DNA of 64,000 nt from Coptis chinensis (GCA_015680905.1 CM027384.1:80757501-80821500); one strand, 5' to 3'; shown: positions 11,501 to 23,399, counted from the stretch's first letter. The notes: generated from the sequence alone by a model not told the origin. Numbers and translations: made by a program.

Positions 11501-13121
11501 TGAATCGTTAAGTTGTGATGGAAGAAGAATAAAAGAATTGGAATGGTAAAATTCGTATTAACTGAACTATTATTTATCTGCTACTATTTATCAACGTATG
11601 TGGAATTTATAGTTAAAATATTACAAACATGTCTGCAACTTTGCATAATGTTGTTTGAATATGCTGTAACATTGTTTGAACAAAGCGTTAGAGTATATTT
11701 TGTATGTATGAATAGTGTATCCAGCCAAAAATATGTACGAACAACGTCAAAAGCCCAAAGTCATCTAAATATGTATGTATTAATTTGTTGGAGTTAGTTT
11801 TGTGATGTGTAGTCGTCTAAACATCGAGTTGTCCATAAAATCGTTTTGGCCTCATTGTTTATTTAAAAAAAAAACCCAATGCATTTATATAAAGTTTTCG
11901 ATTTCCCGTTAATTATTTGTTGAGTTAAGTTAAGTATAGTTGTTGCATCCAGTTTAATTAACTTTTTAGGTTAGTTCAATGTATTTGATCCAGTTTTAGG
12001 TTATCTTGGCTATTTCTTGTAGTTGGTATAAATGGTGGAACTACCATGATGGTTTCCAAGTTTAAAGGATATTAATGATCCAATTTTTATTAGCATTGAC
12101 GACGACTGTCCGACCAAAAAGAAAACAGTCAAAGGATCAAAGATCAGCTATTTTTTTGCGTTAATGTTTTTGCATCTGAGTCTTTTTTAATGTAGCTATT
12201 TTTTGTTTGATTTATTTGTTTTTTTTATTTAAGGTCACGACATCATTTCACATGTAAAGTCGAATTTCTATGAAAACAGAAAGAGTAATCTAAACAATGG
12301 AACCCAGCATGAAAATTAAATACCTATGTTATATGAACGGGTTATCAGTTATGTTGTTTTAGAATCTAAGAGAATCTAATAGTAATTTGTAAAAAATAAC
12401 AATAAAGAGAATCTACGTTTGCATCTTATGTTCTGAACCATGTTATAACTATGATAGCTTTTCTGGGGAGTTATATGCCTAAACACAGTGGGCATCCTAT
12501 CAAAGCTTAACGGAATGCTATGTCATCCCTCCTTACCCAACCCATCAACCACAATGGGATAAGAAATTACATCTAAACTGGTATCACAATAATTTTATTT
12601 GCATCTAAGGCTCTACCAAAGCTTTTCCATGTATAACATGAAATACATGGCAATTATTCCACTATTGCATAAGATATTCTTCTAGGTCGTAATTAACAGT
12701 TTTAGTATGTATATGTATTGTTTTTTTTTGCTTATAATTTTCTTAACCTTAACAACTTTCAAGAAACGAAGAGCATTCAAGAACTTTATGATGAAGGAAG
12801 TTCAAGTGGTCGGAATGTGAATACCAAAAAAAGACAAAGAAGAATTTAGCAGTCAAAGTTGTTGATAGGTAATTGTTTTTTATCATATAATTTTTTTTTT
12901 GCTTTGTTTATAGTATAATCAATATCCATTGTTTTATATTTTAGATATCTATTTTGATTAACTTCTTGAAGATGGTTAGAGTAATTCTTCAAGTGATCCT
13001 TGGGTGGTGTTTTGATATGTGTGCATGATCTTGATTAGCCGAAGGTTATTTATTTTTGTTTGTTGTTTAACTCATTAGCTCTAGCTAGCTAGTACAATAT
13101 ATCATATTTGATTGTAAGGTA
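8521..13121. other. Intergenic; no gene recognised
   Basis: AT-rich sequence with poly-T and poly-A runs. Around 10520-10580 lies a CTAGG/CCTAGG-rich patch of a kind common in plant repeats. A minus-strand frame at 9641-9862 is open but not recognised. Nothing here supports a functional gene. Confidence 0.5.
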
Positions 13122-13928
13122 ATGAGCCTGGGTGTTGACGCAGCCCCGCCTGCCAGTTCTGTTAGAGTGTTGGTTCGTTTTCAGCCTGATAATTGTAGTA
13201 GGACCCTTGTTCAGGAGGCACGTACAAATTACTTTTTGATTCCCAATTGCATACCTCATCAGTTGAACTCGATGACACCAGATATGATGTTGATCCTATT
13301 CAAGAGTTACTTTCTCATTGCTTCCACCAATAAGAAGAAGAAATGGAATCTGATGATGATTGGAGATGGAATGGACGCAACCATTATTTCTGGCAACCAG
13401 AATTTCATTAATGGTTGGACCACATTTAGGTTTGCTACCTTTGGTAAGTTAGGAATGACTTCTTTTCCCCTGTTTTATAGAAATTAAGTAGTAATTATGT
13501 AATATAGGTATTATAGTCAAATTGCTACATGATTTTGGCTGAGAGACGTCCAAAGCAATTTTGAAAGAGACAAAAAGAAAGTAACTAAATATTTGCTTAC
13601 AGCTGTATCCGCAAAGGGATTCATAGCTAGAGATATATCATTTGAGAACATGGCAGGACCGGAGAAACACCAACCAGTTACAGTTAGATCAAATTTAGAC
13701 CTATCTACCTTCTATCGTTGTGGATTCCGTGGTTATCAAGACACATTATACGCACGCTTGCTCTGTCAATTCTATAGAGAATGTAGAATCACTGGAACGA
13801 TTGACTACATATTTGGCAATGCTGTAGTAGTATTTCAGAACTGCCAAATCCTAGCTAAAAAAGGTCTCCCTAATAAAAAAAACACAATAACAGCTCAAGG
13901 GTTCATTCATTTTAGGCATGAACTTTAG
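13122..13928 (+). pseudogene. Pectinesterase (pectin methylesterase) fragment, two exons
   Basis: Pectinesterases demethylate cell-wall pectin. Exon 1 shows KKKKWNLMMIGDGMD, ATIISGNQNFINGWTTFR and ends at 13443. An intron of 159 bases (GT at 13444, AG at 13602) joins in phase to exon 2, restoring FAVSAKGF. Exon 2 holds FYRCGFRGYQDTLYA and ITGTIDYIFGNAVVVFQN, with the family's transition-state Gln and catalytic Asp, then KNTITAQG. After that the frame leaves the family and stops, so the YLGRPW part and the rest of the C-terminus are gone. The part before 13327 is not pectinesterase-like, so the normal N-terminus is missing too. It is truncated at both ends. Confidence 0.8.
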
Positions 13929-14319
13929 CTTTATATTTGACTGCATGGAGAAATGGACATTATTTTTACAGTATACACCACTATTATCTGTCATAAAAAT
14001 GCTATAATATCCATAAAAATGCTACAGTTCAAATAGCGCATTAATAAGACATAAATGCAAGTCTATATCTATATATACATTCTTCTTTCAAAAGTTCAGA
14101 CTACATTCTTCTTTCAAAACAACATTATTTTGCTACAAATGAAGTAAATAAATGAAATTAATGCATATTAAAGTTTAAAATAAGCGTTCAACAGGAAAAA
14201 TACTATTTGATCAACATAATAAAATTTTAGCAATCAAGAACAGTGTTGCTATATTTTAGAATACCAACATAATAAAATTTTTCCTGTGAATTATACCCCA
14301 ACATAACTGAAGTTCTTTA

Positions 14320-14933
14320 GCAATCAACTTGTGTGACCAATTCTCTCACATAATGATAATCCACTTCAATGTATTTAGTACGAGCATGAAAGATAGGATT
14401 ATTAGAAAGAGAGATAGCATTGATATTGTCACACCAGAGAAGAGGAGGTTGTCTTAGATGAATACCAAGATCTTTCAAAATAATATATAGTCAGTATATT
14501 TCTGCTGCTGTATAAGCTAAACTTATGTATTCTAATTTAGTTCTTGACCTGGAGACTGTAGTCTGTTTCTTTGCACACCATGAGATTAGATTACTACCAA
14601 AATATATACAAAAACCTCATTTGTACTTCTTCTTCAAGACAGGACACCACCTTGATTAGCATCCGAAAAGGTCATGATAGATGTTGAACCTTTTGTGAAA
14701 TATATACCTTTCCCAACTGTGCCTTTAAGATATCTCAGAACTCTTTTAACAACTATAAGATGATTCGATGTTGGAGCATGCATGTATTGACATATCTGAT
14801 TGATAGAGAAGGATATGTATGGGCTTGTCCATGTTAAATATTGGAGTGCTCCAACAATGGACCTGTATTCACTGGGATTAGATAAAGGTTCACCACTATA
14901 AGGATCATTGTAGTAGAAGATAGTGTTGACCAA
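14320..14933 (-). pseudogene. Copia RNase H
   Basis: The first frame contains YRSIVGALQYLTWTSPYISF, then HLIVVKRVLRYLKGT and MTFSDANQGG. After frameshifts the strand still reads [38 protein letters not shown] and KYIEVDYHYVREL, the normal C-terminal signature of copia RNase H. At least two stops interrupt it. Confidence 0.8.
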
Positions 14934-14979
14934 GGTTTTGCACCAATCATCTTTGACTTCTCCATAAGATCACAAGTGT

Positions 14980-15650
14980 ACTTGTTTTAAGACAAGAATA
15001 GACCATTTGCATTTCTCTTAACTTCCATTCCCAAGAAATAGCTTACTGAACCCAAATCCTTCATTGCAAAAGTTGCACTGAGTTGTTGAATGAGAGAAGA
15101 CGAGTATTTTGCAGAGCTGCTTGTCAATAAGATGTCATTAACATAGACTAAGAGAAATGTAACAGAGTCTTGAGATTTTCTGACAAAGAGTGAAGGATCA
15201 GCTTTTGCAGTTTCAAAACCAAAGGAAAGGAGAGCTTTAACCAACTCTTCATACCACACTTGAGGTGCTTATTTCAGACCATAGAGAGATTTTAATAGTT
15301 TACACACATAAATTGGTTTCTTTGGATCAACAAATCCTTGTGGTTGTGTCATATACACAGTTTCTTTGAGATGACTATGCAGAAAAGTATTAGTAACATC
15401 TAGTTGCTTTATATCCCAATCATTTTGAACTGCTAGAGATAAGATCACCCTTATGGTTGCAGGCTTTGCTACAGGACTGAATGTTTCAGAAAAGTCTAAT
15501 CCTTTTTGTTGATGAACGCCTTTGGCAACTAATCTTGCTTTGTATTTGTCTATAAAACCATCTGTGTTTAATTATGAAAACCCATTTATGGTCAACTACA
15601 TTTTAAGTTTCATCTGGAGGAACTAATATCCATGTTTTAGTTCTTAAGAG
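14980..15650 (-). pseudogene. Copia reverse transcriptase
   Basis: The frame VWYEELVKALLSFGFE, ADPSLFVRKSQDSVTFLL and MKDLGSVSYFLGMEVK is the C-terminal half of a copia RT. The catalytic box reads YVNDILL rather than YVDDI, so one catalytic Asp is changed to Asn. The N-terminal half (15290-15640) is recognisable only across several frames with stops. Confidence 0.8.
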
Positions 15651-15654
15651 AGCA

Positions 15655-16960
15655 TTAAACTCTGTGGCCATGGCTGACCTCCAGTGTAGGTGGCAGACTC
15701 TGTAGAGAAGTTGAAATAGCAATTGGCAGAGGATGTTTAGTGGCATAGAATGTTTTTGGTTTATTGATTCCATTTTTGGATCTAGTTGTCATGTTGTGAG
15801 TATTGAGAGCATCAGAAGATGTGTCAGACACTGGAGGTGAAGTTTTATTCAAAGAAGAATTGATGGAATTTTTATTGAAAGAGTGAGAGGATGATGGTAA
15901 AACAGATGAAGGTGGTGTAGTTATGTTATGATGAATATGAGATGATTTTTGAAAAATGTTAAGAAGTTGAGATTCATAAAGGTTGTCAGAAATATTGTCA
16001 GAATTTGAGGTTGTTGATTTGAAAGGAAAATCAAATTCATTGAAGACTACATGTCTAGAGATAAAGACTCTTCCAGTTAGAAGATCAAGACATTTGTATC
16101 CTTTACGAGATAAACTATAACCAATGAATACACAGTGTGTGCTTCTAAAATCAAATTTGTGTTGTGTGTAGGGTCGAAGCCATGGGAAACAACTGCATCC
16201 ATATGTTTTGAGAAATGAGTAATCAGGTTTTTGGTTAAACAATTTTTGCCAAGGAGAGTTATGTTGAAGAGATGGAGATGGAAGTCTGTTGATAAGAAAA
16301 GCTGAAGTATATACAATCTCAAGCCAACACTTGGTGGGCAAGTTTGATTGAGATAATAAGGTTCTGGTCATGTCAAGAAGATGTCTATGTTTACGCTTTA
16401 CTACTCCATTTTGTTCTGGAGTGTAGGCACAAGAAAATTGGTGAGAGATTCCAAAATGAGTAAGAAAATTTTGAAAGTTATGACTAGTAAATTCTCCACC
16501 ACATCTATTCTTACACTCTTGATTTTCAAGTCAAGTTGATTTTGAATATGAGATTTGAAAGAAACAAAGACAGTATAGAAATCAGATTTAGACATGAGAG
16601 GAATAATCCAACAATATCTACTAAAGTCATCAACAATAGTTGTAAAATACTTGAAGCCACTAATAGAACAAATAGGAGATGGACCCCACAAATCTATATG
16701 CAAGAGTTGTAAAGGATGTGTAGATTTACAAACAGATGAATGAAAAGGAAGTCTATGACTCTTTCCTAGCTAACAATCATTACAAAATGGTGATGCTTTA
16801 TTAGAATGTTGAACAGTCAACTTATTGTTGCTCAACTTAACACTTGATGGAGCACTTGAGATGAAGGATGTCCAAGTCGCTGATGCCAAATGGAAAAGGG
16901 TGCTTTGTCACTCATGAAAGCTGAAGGAGATGATGATGATGATGAGATGAATTTGAGAGG
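15655..16960 (-). pseudogene. Copia integrase
   Basis: Integrase inserts element DNA into the genome. The pre-integrase box (IWHQRLGHPS) is followed by NDC, a stop, then LGKSHRLPFHS. The core gives LLHIDLWGPSPICSISGFKY and IVDDFSRYCWIIPL. A frameshift falls in the SVRID box where the second catalytic Asp is expected. A later frame (15655-16371) continues with MTRTLLSQSNLPTKCWLEI and YGCSCFPWLRPY, then a Ser-rich linker typical of the integrase-RT junction. Confidence 0.8.
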
Positions 16961-17400
16961 ATAGAGTCCTTTTTCAGTATGGCCTCTAAAAAGGATCATC
17001 TGAGTAGAGCATTGTCTTTGACATTGAAACCAACAAAATCAAATGTAAGGGAGCAATTATTGTCAAAAACAAACTTATGAACTGATAGAAGATTATGTTT
17101 CAATTGTGGAACATGTAATATATTGTGCATGTTAAAACATGATTTGGATTTAACAGGATAGAGTTGAGTTGAACATGTATTAAGAATGTTGAGACCTTGG
17201 CCACTGCCTACTAAGACTTTATCTTTCCCTTTGTATGTAGCAGGAGCAGAGATATTTGAAATGTCAGGTGTAATGTGATGAGAAGAACATGTGTCTGCAT
17301 ACCAGCTGAATGTAGAACTTGAAGCATGATCATGTGGAGCAAAGTCATTTGTAGGAGGAAAAAATTTGCTATAGGAACAAAGTCCGATGTATAGTTATGA
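16960..17400 (-). pseudogene. Copia protease with altered active site
   Basis: The minus-strand frame reads WYADTCSSHHITPDIS, then KDKVLVGSGQGLNI, and later ILHVPQLKHNLLSV, the standard copia protease layout. The active site would normally be D-S/T-G-A; here it is D-T-C-S, so the essential Gly is replaced. Together with a nearby stop this suggests an inactive enzyme. Confidence 0.65.
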
Positions 17401-17404
17401 GCAA

Positions 17405-18520
17405 TCATGTCGATCCATATTGAGGGTGAGAATAGCTGCTGGAGTCACCATCAATAAATGGATTTGAAGAATTGTCTGACGGAGGCATGGAATCATTGAA
17501 TGTAGCCAGCATAGACAAAGTTGCTGGAGGAATCCTTCCCGCATATGAATGAGTCATTCTATGATGGCAATCAATGGCCAAATGACCAGTTTTTCCACAA
17601 ACTTGACAGATAGACCTATTCCCTTGAGTATTGTAGGTGATATTTGAATGGGATCCTCCACAGTTGTTATTCCTTCCTTGATTATTGTTATTTGAATAGT
17701 TGTTATTGGTGTAGCCTTTATAGTTGCTGATGTTGCCTCTGTAATTGTTATCATTGTCCCTTCCATTTTGATTGTATAAGCCAGTATTGTAAGACCTTAC
17801 ATTGTTGTTATATCCATTTCCTCCATTGTTGTGAAAGTTCCTTCTGTAATTCTGATAATTGCCTCTGTAATTCTGATAATTTCCTATTGTTGCAGCAAAT
17901 GCATGTGAGTCATTAACTTGCATTGATATGTTCAAATCCTCTAAAGATAACTCTTCACTTAACAAGAGTCCATGAAGTTCATCTGAAGTAACCTATCCTT
18001 TTCTGACTCTAATAGAGGTTGCGAACAGTTTGTAATCAATGGAGAGACCTTGAAGTGTTTAAAATACTAAATCTCTATCTTCAACAGGAGAACCAACTTC
18101 AGCAGGAGAATCTGCAATTTGTTTAATATTCTGAAGATATGCAGCCATAGATAAATCTCCCTTTTTCTGTGCTTGTAGTCTTGTCTTCAGTTGAGCAACA
18201 TGAGCTTGTGAAATAGTTGCAAACCTCTTTTCAAGAGTAAACCATAGAGCTTTTCGGGAGAAAGAGTGGCATTTAGCCATATCAATAAAATTTGATCTCT
18301 TCTATTCCATTCTAAATAAGTAGGATTAATTTGATTGTTTCCGCTTGCATCATGGAAAAATTGGGATGGACAAGAATCAGAACCTTCAATGATACCAACA
18401 AGATTGAATATCTTGAGAAAAGGGATGAATACTGACTTCCATAGGATATAATTTTCTCTGTTTAACTTTACTGTAACAAAGTTTGAGATATTTTGAATAA
18501 CTAATTGTAGTGGCCTAATA
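17405..18520 (-). pseudogene. Copia gag
   Basis: The N-terminal part reads FVTVKLNRENYILWKS, then ILLIWLNATLSPEKLYG, the usual copia gag (UBN2/retrotran_gag) opening. A shifted frame (18059-18280) covers the middle helical part. A third frame (17405-17965) is extremely Asn/Tyr/Gly-rich with NYQNYR repeats and contains the knuckle CQVCGKTGHLAIDC (CX2CX4HX4C). No ATG is found upstream in the first frame because a stop lies about 60 bases before the conserved part. At least two frameshifts are present. Confidence 0.8.
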
Positions 18521-18789
18521 AAGAGAAGTAGACTAGGTCAATGGGACACAGAACAATATGTAACATAATAAGAGGATTCGGGGAGCAGCGAATTATGACC
18601 GCGGAACCCTAGACCACGGACATGGCATTTGTATGGCGAGAAGGAGAGCCGCGAGATGAGGAGACAGATGGACGATCCAGATGCAGGATAGAAGGGGTAT
18701 AAAAAGAAGAGGATGGGGAGAAAATGAGGAGGCCGCATTGAGAAAAGAGAGGAGAAAGAGGAAGAGAGGAAAGAAAAATAGAGGAGTCT
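18521..18789. other. Purine-rich spacer between copia gag and the short LTR
   Basis: No protein is recognised. The plus strand holds a TATA-like box (GGTATAAAAAG, near 18697) followed by a strongly A/G-rich run to 18786. It may be what is left of a copia leader or LTR, but no LTR signals were found. Confidence 0.35.
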
Positions 18790-18900
18790 TGTGAGTAGAT
18801 ATTTTAGGTGAAAAAATGCATAGATGGGTAACGAACTATACCCTTAATCAAACATTGGGGTTCAAACTTTTTTTTTTGAGCAAGTTTGGGTATCCATGTC
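18790..18900 (-). repeat. Short Tat-type LTR, 3' half (split by element A)
   Basis: This stretch, joined to 29433-29560, is similar in inverted orientation to the LTR of element B (30151-30390). Shared phrases include CAAGTTTGGGTATCCATGTC and, across the gap, ACGTTTTGCAACGTTTGG. On the minus strand the joined piece starts TGTCAG and ends CTCACA, so it looks like an LTR of about 240 bases. No PBS follows it on the minus strand and no target duplication was seen, so it may be a solo or truncated LTR. Confidence 0.6.
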
Positions 18901-20438
18901 TGATAAGTGTTCAAAAGTAATGATTTATAACCCCAATTATGTGTATGTTAGTCTGCATTTTATATTTAAATATTCTAATATGATGCAATTTGAGTTTTTG
19001 TAGGTCAAAGAACCTAAATGTGAAATATGGAGGGAAAAGAAGTCAAACAAGTCAAAAAGGAGTCATTGGGAATTACAGCTAAAGGCCTAGGGCAAAAATG
19101 TCATATTTGTCTCCATAAGTGCCAAGCCTAATGGGACTCTAAAAGAGGATAATAATTGAGTTAGAAGAGTCTTCAATCTGATCTCAAAGCCTTAATTTCG
19201 ACTTCATAGGAAGATGAGATCAACATGGAAAAGAAGTCAGACTTTCACAAGAATTAGGAAACCGAAGTCAGCCGAGAAGGCTGCGGCTTGGAAAATAGCT
19301 GCTTGAGGGCAAAAGTAGGCCACGTCCAACTTTGGTCCAACCGAATTTAACTTTTCCAGGATTTCTTCTAGAAAGATTACAGAGAGTTTGACACCAAATA
19401 AAGATAGGATTAGGATCTCTCATCCGAGCATGTGTAAGCATGTATATAAATATATAAGGCACAAAAACCTCAGTTTACAATCATCTAGGAAATTTAGTTT
19501 TGCATCTTAGATCTAGAATTAAGAGAGAAGAAAGTTCAGACCTTTTCACCATTAATAGCTATAAAGATTATTCCTTTTCATATTGTGTTCATAGCATAGT
19601 ATGAGGGGCTAATCTCCCTTCTCTTGGGAGGGAGATGGAGCTTTTTGTATGTTTTAGTTTAGTTCTTCTTCTATCATGTTTTAGTTTAAATCCCTCATTG
19701 AGTTTCTTCTTTTATTAGTCCATTGATCTAACGCCTCCTGTGGAGGTTAGGAGGTCTTAGGGTAATTCAAGATTGTGTAGAGCCAAATACCACAAACCCT
19801 AGATTCTTTTCTTCTAGTTTTTAGTGTTATAGTGTGATGATTGGATTATTTATGGCACCTCAATTAGTTGTATGGTTAATGCCACATGTGGATTTTCCAT
19901 GGCACCTAGAGTTGTATATTGAATGCCACTTAAAGCACAATTTGGTTAGATAGAAGATATCATTGGAGATTGAAGAAGTATTTGATGGAAAGATAGAAAG
20001 CACGTTGAAAGTCACATATTATCATCATGGTTATGAGCATAAGGTTTGTAGGTATGGTGAGTTTCTATTGGTGATTTATATTAAACATGATAGGTAGATC
20101 TGTTAGACTAATTCTATGATTTTGGTGGATTCATCTCTCCCAAGATATTCTCTCTCTTGATTCATATTCATATATTTAATTTAGTTTATTTTATATATAG
20201 TTTAAATCTCAAATCAAATCAACCATATATTACTTATTACTTAGCCACATCTTTTACTTGCATCTATTAGAGTAATTTAGATTAGGAATTTCTATTATCA
20301 TCACTTAGTTATTTAGAGTAGGATTGATACCTTGCTAGCCACTATACTAATCAATATATATTAGGCTAAGTAAGATTTGCAAAAGATACGTAACACAAAC
20401 AACGACATATAAATAATTACGTGTTGCGTGCTTTTTCA
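18901..20438 (+). repeat. 5' LTR of element A
   Basis: It begins TGATAAGTGTTC and ends GCTTTTTCA. A TATA-like stretch (TATATAAATATATAAGG) lies at about 19442-19458. By eye there are roughly 15-20 single-base differences from the 3' LTR outside one indel-rich block at about 19262-19455. Confidence 0.95.
19442..19458 (+). promoter_or_regulatory. TATA-like element in the 5' LTR of element A
   Basis: TATATAAATATATAAGG lies upstream of a conserved stretch (CACAAAAACCTCAG) that could hold the transcript start. The matching place in the 3' LTR reads CCAATATATAAGGC, so the box differs between the two copies. Confidence 0.4.
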
Positions 20439-20439
20439 A

Positions 20440-20457
20440 TGGCGCCGCTGCCCGCTC
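20440..20457 (+). other. Primer-binding site of element A
   Basis: TGGCGCCGCTGCCCGCTC starts two bases after the LTR end (one spacer base). It matches the tRNA-Asp-type PBS of Athila elements (TGGCGCCGTTGCC...) over the first 13 bases with one difference. Confidence 0.8.
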
Positions 20458-21428
20458 TAAATTGATTAGGTGATAGAATATTTAGTTTAGATTACTTTAA
20501 TTTAGGAATTCATATAGTATAAATTGCATATTTAGCATAATTAGATTAATTTAGCATAATTCAATTAGATTTCATAGTAAAAAGTATTTCCATAAAGTTT
20601 AGTGTTTGTTTAACAGAAAAGAACAGTACAGAAAACGTATTTATAAATTTCAAAAAATTTTGAAATTTTACAGAGTTGATCTGTATAGTATCGGTAATTT
20701 ATTGAATTTTTTTCGAATTTTTAGTACTTGTCTTACTTGGGTAACTAACATCATCTTTGCAGTACCCCGTTTTCAGTTTTCAGGACACAAGCATCTGTAA
20801 AAACAGTCGAGCAGAGCTAATTGCACATTATCAAAAATTCTAAATTTTTTTACAGGAGGAACCTCGATTAGTCAGGAGCTTCCAGTAAAAATTTGAGTAT
20901 TGTTTGACCTGTTTTGACCACTTAACTAGTTGCTTGTTTTCAGTGTGTTTCTGCAGCTTTTCAGGACCAAGGTCTCTGGAAGAACAGTCGAGAAGAAGGA
21001 TCTATAAAATTCTAAATAATCCAAACTTTTTACAGGATCATCCTTGACACATCAGGAGACTTCAGTAAAAATTTCGTGATTTTTAGTGCTCTTTTACTTA
21101 TTTATTCAATCAATTGTTTACAGTGTGTGCAGAAAACTTCTCACTGGACTCTGCAGGATTGAACAGTAAAGAAGAGGGACTTACCAAGCTCCGATTGCTC
21201 TGAAATTTTACAGACTACTTTCTGGACATATCAGGTAGCTTCTATAAAAATATCAAAATTTTTGGACTTGTTTTGCTTTCTGTAACAGTAAGTGCTTCTC
21301 TTCCACCGTGAATCCCCTGTTAGCAGTTTCATAATTAGCATTAATAGTTAGCATCATATAGTTTGATAATATAATTTAGTTAATTAAGTGCATATTATAT
21401 TATTTTACATAGCTTTATTACTTAGTGC
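20458..21428 (+). other. Leader of element A
   Basis: Untranslated leader between PBS and gag. It contains four loosely repeated units of about 120-150 bases, each with a CAG-TGTTTCTGCAG/TTTTCAGGAC-like phrase followed by ACAGTCGAG or GAACAGTA (near 20775, 20945, 21120 and 21290). No protein is evident. Confidence 0.45.
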
Positions 21429-23036
21429 ATGAAAACTTGGTTTCGTGATTCACCTCGTAAACGTTTAATCAGAAGAGTTAATTCTTGTAACAATCTTCCA
21501 ATTCTGGTTTTGGAAGAGACCACACCATCAAACTCAGGATCTGATTCTGATTCTGAAACACACACACCACTAGTAGACTTAGAAGATACACCAGAGAGAG
21601 TACCATTAGACACCATGGCTGATCAAAGAACTCTTAGCACCTTGTTTCAACCTATCGCGGTTCAACCACCGAACTGCATAGTGATGCCCGACAATAACAA
21701 TAACTATGAGATTAAGCCCACTATTCTTAATATGTTGCCAAGATATTATGGAAAAACAAATGAAGAACCATATAATCATCTGAGTAAATTCTTGAGCATA
21801 TTAAGTACTTTTAAAGCACCTCATCTTTCCCCTGAAGAGACTAGATTAAGGTTGTTCCCATTGACTTTTGAGGATGCCGCACTACATTGGTATAGATCCC
21901 TACCCTCTAATTCTATAACTACTTGGGAGCAACTATCACAAAAGTTTATGAAACAATATTACCCTTTACGTAAAACTGAAGCCATGCAATTGGCTATTTC
22001 AACCTTCAAAGGAAAACCTAATGAAGAGTTTCATACAACATGGGATAGATTTAATGATTTACTTGTCTGTTGCCCACATCATGGTTTTGACATACTTAAT
22101 ATTGTACATTACTTTATAAAAGGTCTTTCACCTATGAACCGTCAGTTAATTAAATCAATGAATGGAGGAAGATTTACTAGTCTTACTCCTGATGAAGCCT
22201 ACACTTTTTTGCAAAACTTTTCTGAGAGTTCTAAGGATTGGGCCAATAGTAGTGACCATGAGGACATGGCACGGGTAGATGGGGGGATGAGTTTTAATAA
22301 ACCAGGTATGTATGAAGTTAGAAACGATAGTGATCAAGAATTAAAAGCCACACTAGTTAGTTTAACCACAGGAATCGAAAACTTAAACAAGAAATTTGAT
22401 TCATTCACTTTGAACCCTCCAATGAATAATCAACCTCAACAAGCAATGAGTGCTAATCAATTTTGTGAAAGTTGTTTCGCCACAGACCATGATACACTAA
22501 TTTGTCCAGTATTTGTTGCCCATAACTTTAGTAATAACTATAACCAAGATCCACGAAATAATTATCAATGGAGACAGAACATATCTCCACAGCAAAACCA
22601 ATATGGTTTTCAGGGTTATCAAGGGAACAATAGGCAACAATACATGAATAATAGAGGCGCAGTAGTACCTTCTCCACAGTATTACCCACAACAACAACAA
22701 CAACAACAAACAAACATGAACAGAGAACTAGCCATAGATCCTATGGCTAATTACCAAACCCAACCCAACACCGCAGATGAAACCATGAAAGCTTTAGCCA
22801 CCAAAACCGAGAATGAATTCAAAAGAATTGACCAAAAAATTGATATTATGGCTCAACAAATAACTCAACAGATAAGCCAACAATTCAATCAAATACTAGC
22901 TAGTCTAGCAGACAGACCCAAGGGAACTCTACCAAGTCAACCTGAACAAAACCCTAAAGGTAGAAATGTTTATCAAGTTGAAACCACCCCTCATCTGCAC
23001 CCACGAGGAGGAGTTAACTTCGATATCTACCCTTAG
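21429..23036 (+). CDS. Gag polyprotein of element A
   Basis: An uninterrupted 535-residue frame. An acidic N-terminal extension precedes a second Met (MADQRTLSTLF, residue 63) that fits the usual Athila gag start and may be the true one. The Retrotrans_gag region covers about residues 95-250 with LNMLPRYYGKTNEEPYNHLS, LRLFPLTFEDAALHWYRSLP, TTWEQLSQKF and CPHHGF. A CCHC knuckle (CESCFATDHDTLIC, CX2CX4HX4C) follows near residue 345, then an Asn/Gln-rich tail with a poly-Gln run. Gag packages element RNA into particles. The frame looks competent, unlike the gags of C and D. Confidence 0.9.
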   Translation: MKTWFRDSPRKRLIRRVNSCNNLPILVLEETTPSNSGSDSDSETHTPLVDLEDTPERVPLDTMADQRTLSTLFQPIAVQPPNCIVMPDNNNNYEIKPTILNMLPRYYGKTNEEPYNHLSKFLSILSTFKAPHLSPEETRLRLFPLTFEDAALHWYRSLPSNSITTWEQLSQKFMKQYYPLRKTEAMQLAISTFKGKPNEEFHTTWDRFNDLLVCCPHHGFDILNIVHYFIKGLSPMNRQLIKSMNGGRFTSLTPDEAYTFLQNFSESSKDWANSSDHEDMARVDGGMSFNKPGMYEVRNDSDQELKATLVSLTTGIENLNKKFDSFTLNPPMNNQPQQAMSANQFCESCFATDHDTLICPVFVAHNFSNNYNQDPRNNYQWRQNISPQQNQYGFQGYQGNNRQQYMNNRGAVVPSPQYYPQQQQQQQTNMNRELAIDPMANYQTQPNTADETMKALATKTENEFKRIDQKIDIMAQQITQQISQQFNQILASLADRPKGTLPSQPEQNPKGRNVYQVETTPHLHPRGGVNFDIYP

Positions 23037-23099
23037 GTTAGGAAAGAAAGTAGATAACAAAGTTGACATACCTGATTCGATGAAGTTGTTATAACAAAA

Positions 23100-23399
23100 G
23101 ATAAGGAAAAGCCGGTTAAAACCGAAAAAACCAAAGAGCGGTAACTGAAAAAAATTCCACCCGCACCATTCCCCTCTAGGTTAAAAGATAACAAAAAGGA
23201 AGCACAATATAATGAGATCATGAATATTTTTAAAAATCTACATATCAATATTCCTTTTCTAAGTGCAATTAAACAAATACCTTCATATGCAAAATTTATA
23301 AAAGACCTAGTAAAGAAGAAAACAAATATTCCTAAGGACGCTTTTATTGTACAAAGTTGTTCATCCTTTCTACAGAACAAAGCCGTGAAAAAAACATAA
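23100..23399 (+). pseudogene. Gag-protease linker of element A, out of frame
   Basis: In a frame different from both gag and protease, this stretch encodes PPAPFPSRLKDNKKEAQYNE, then IFKNLHINIPFLSAIKQIPS and YAKFIKDLV. It matches the linker domain of element D. A stop (TAG at 23034-23036) separates it from gag, and another frame change precedes the protease. Either the element uses frameshifting or it has two or three inactivating changes; decay seems more likely. Confidence 0.65.

Larger units (their letters stand above)
14307..18520 (-). mobile_element. Degenerate Ty1/copia retrotransposon
   Basis: The minus strand carries, in copia order, gag with a CCHC knuckle, protease, integrase, reverse transcriptase and RNase H. 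All are interrupted by frameshifts and stops. A TGTTGGGGTATAATTC start near 14307 (minus) could be the beginning of a decayed 3' LTR. No copia-type PBS and no convincing 5' LTR were found upstream of gag. The integrase-before-RT order identifies the superfamily; the lineage is not assigned. Confidence 0.85.

Noticed and set aside
18538-18738. Minus-strand 66-codon frame as a gag start
   Set aside because: It does not join in frame to the conserved copia gag and a stop separates them.
22497-22713. Val/Leu-rich minus-strand frames as membrane proteins
   Set aside because: Complement of the Asn/Gln-rich gag tail (CAA repeats) of element A.
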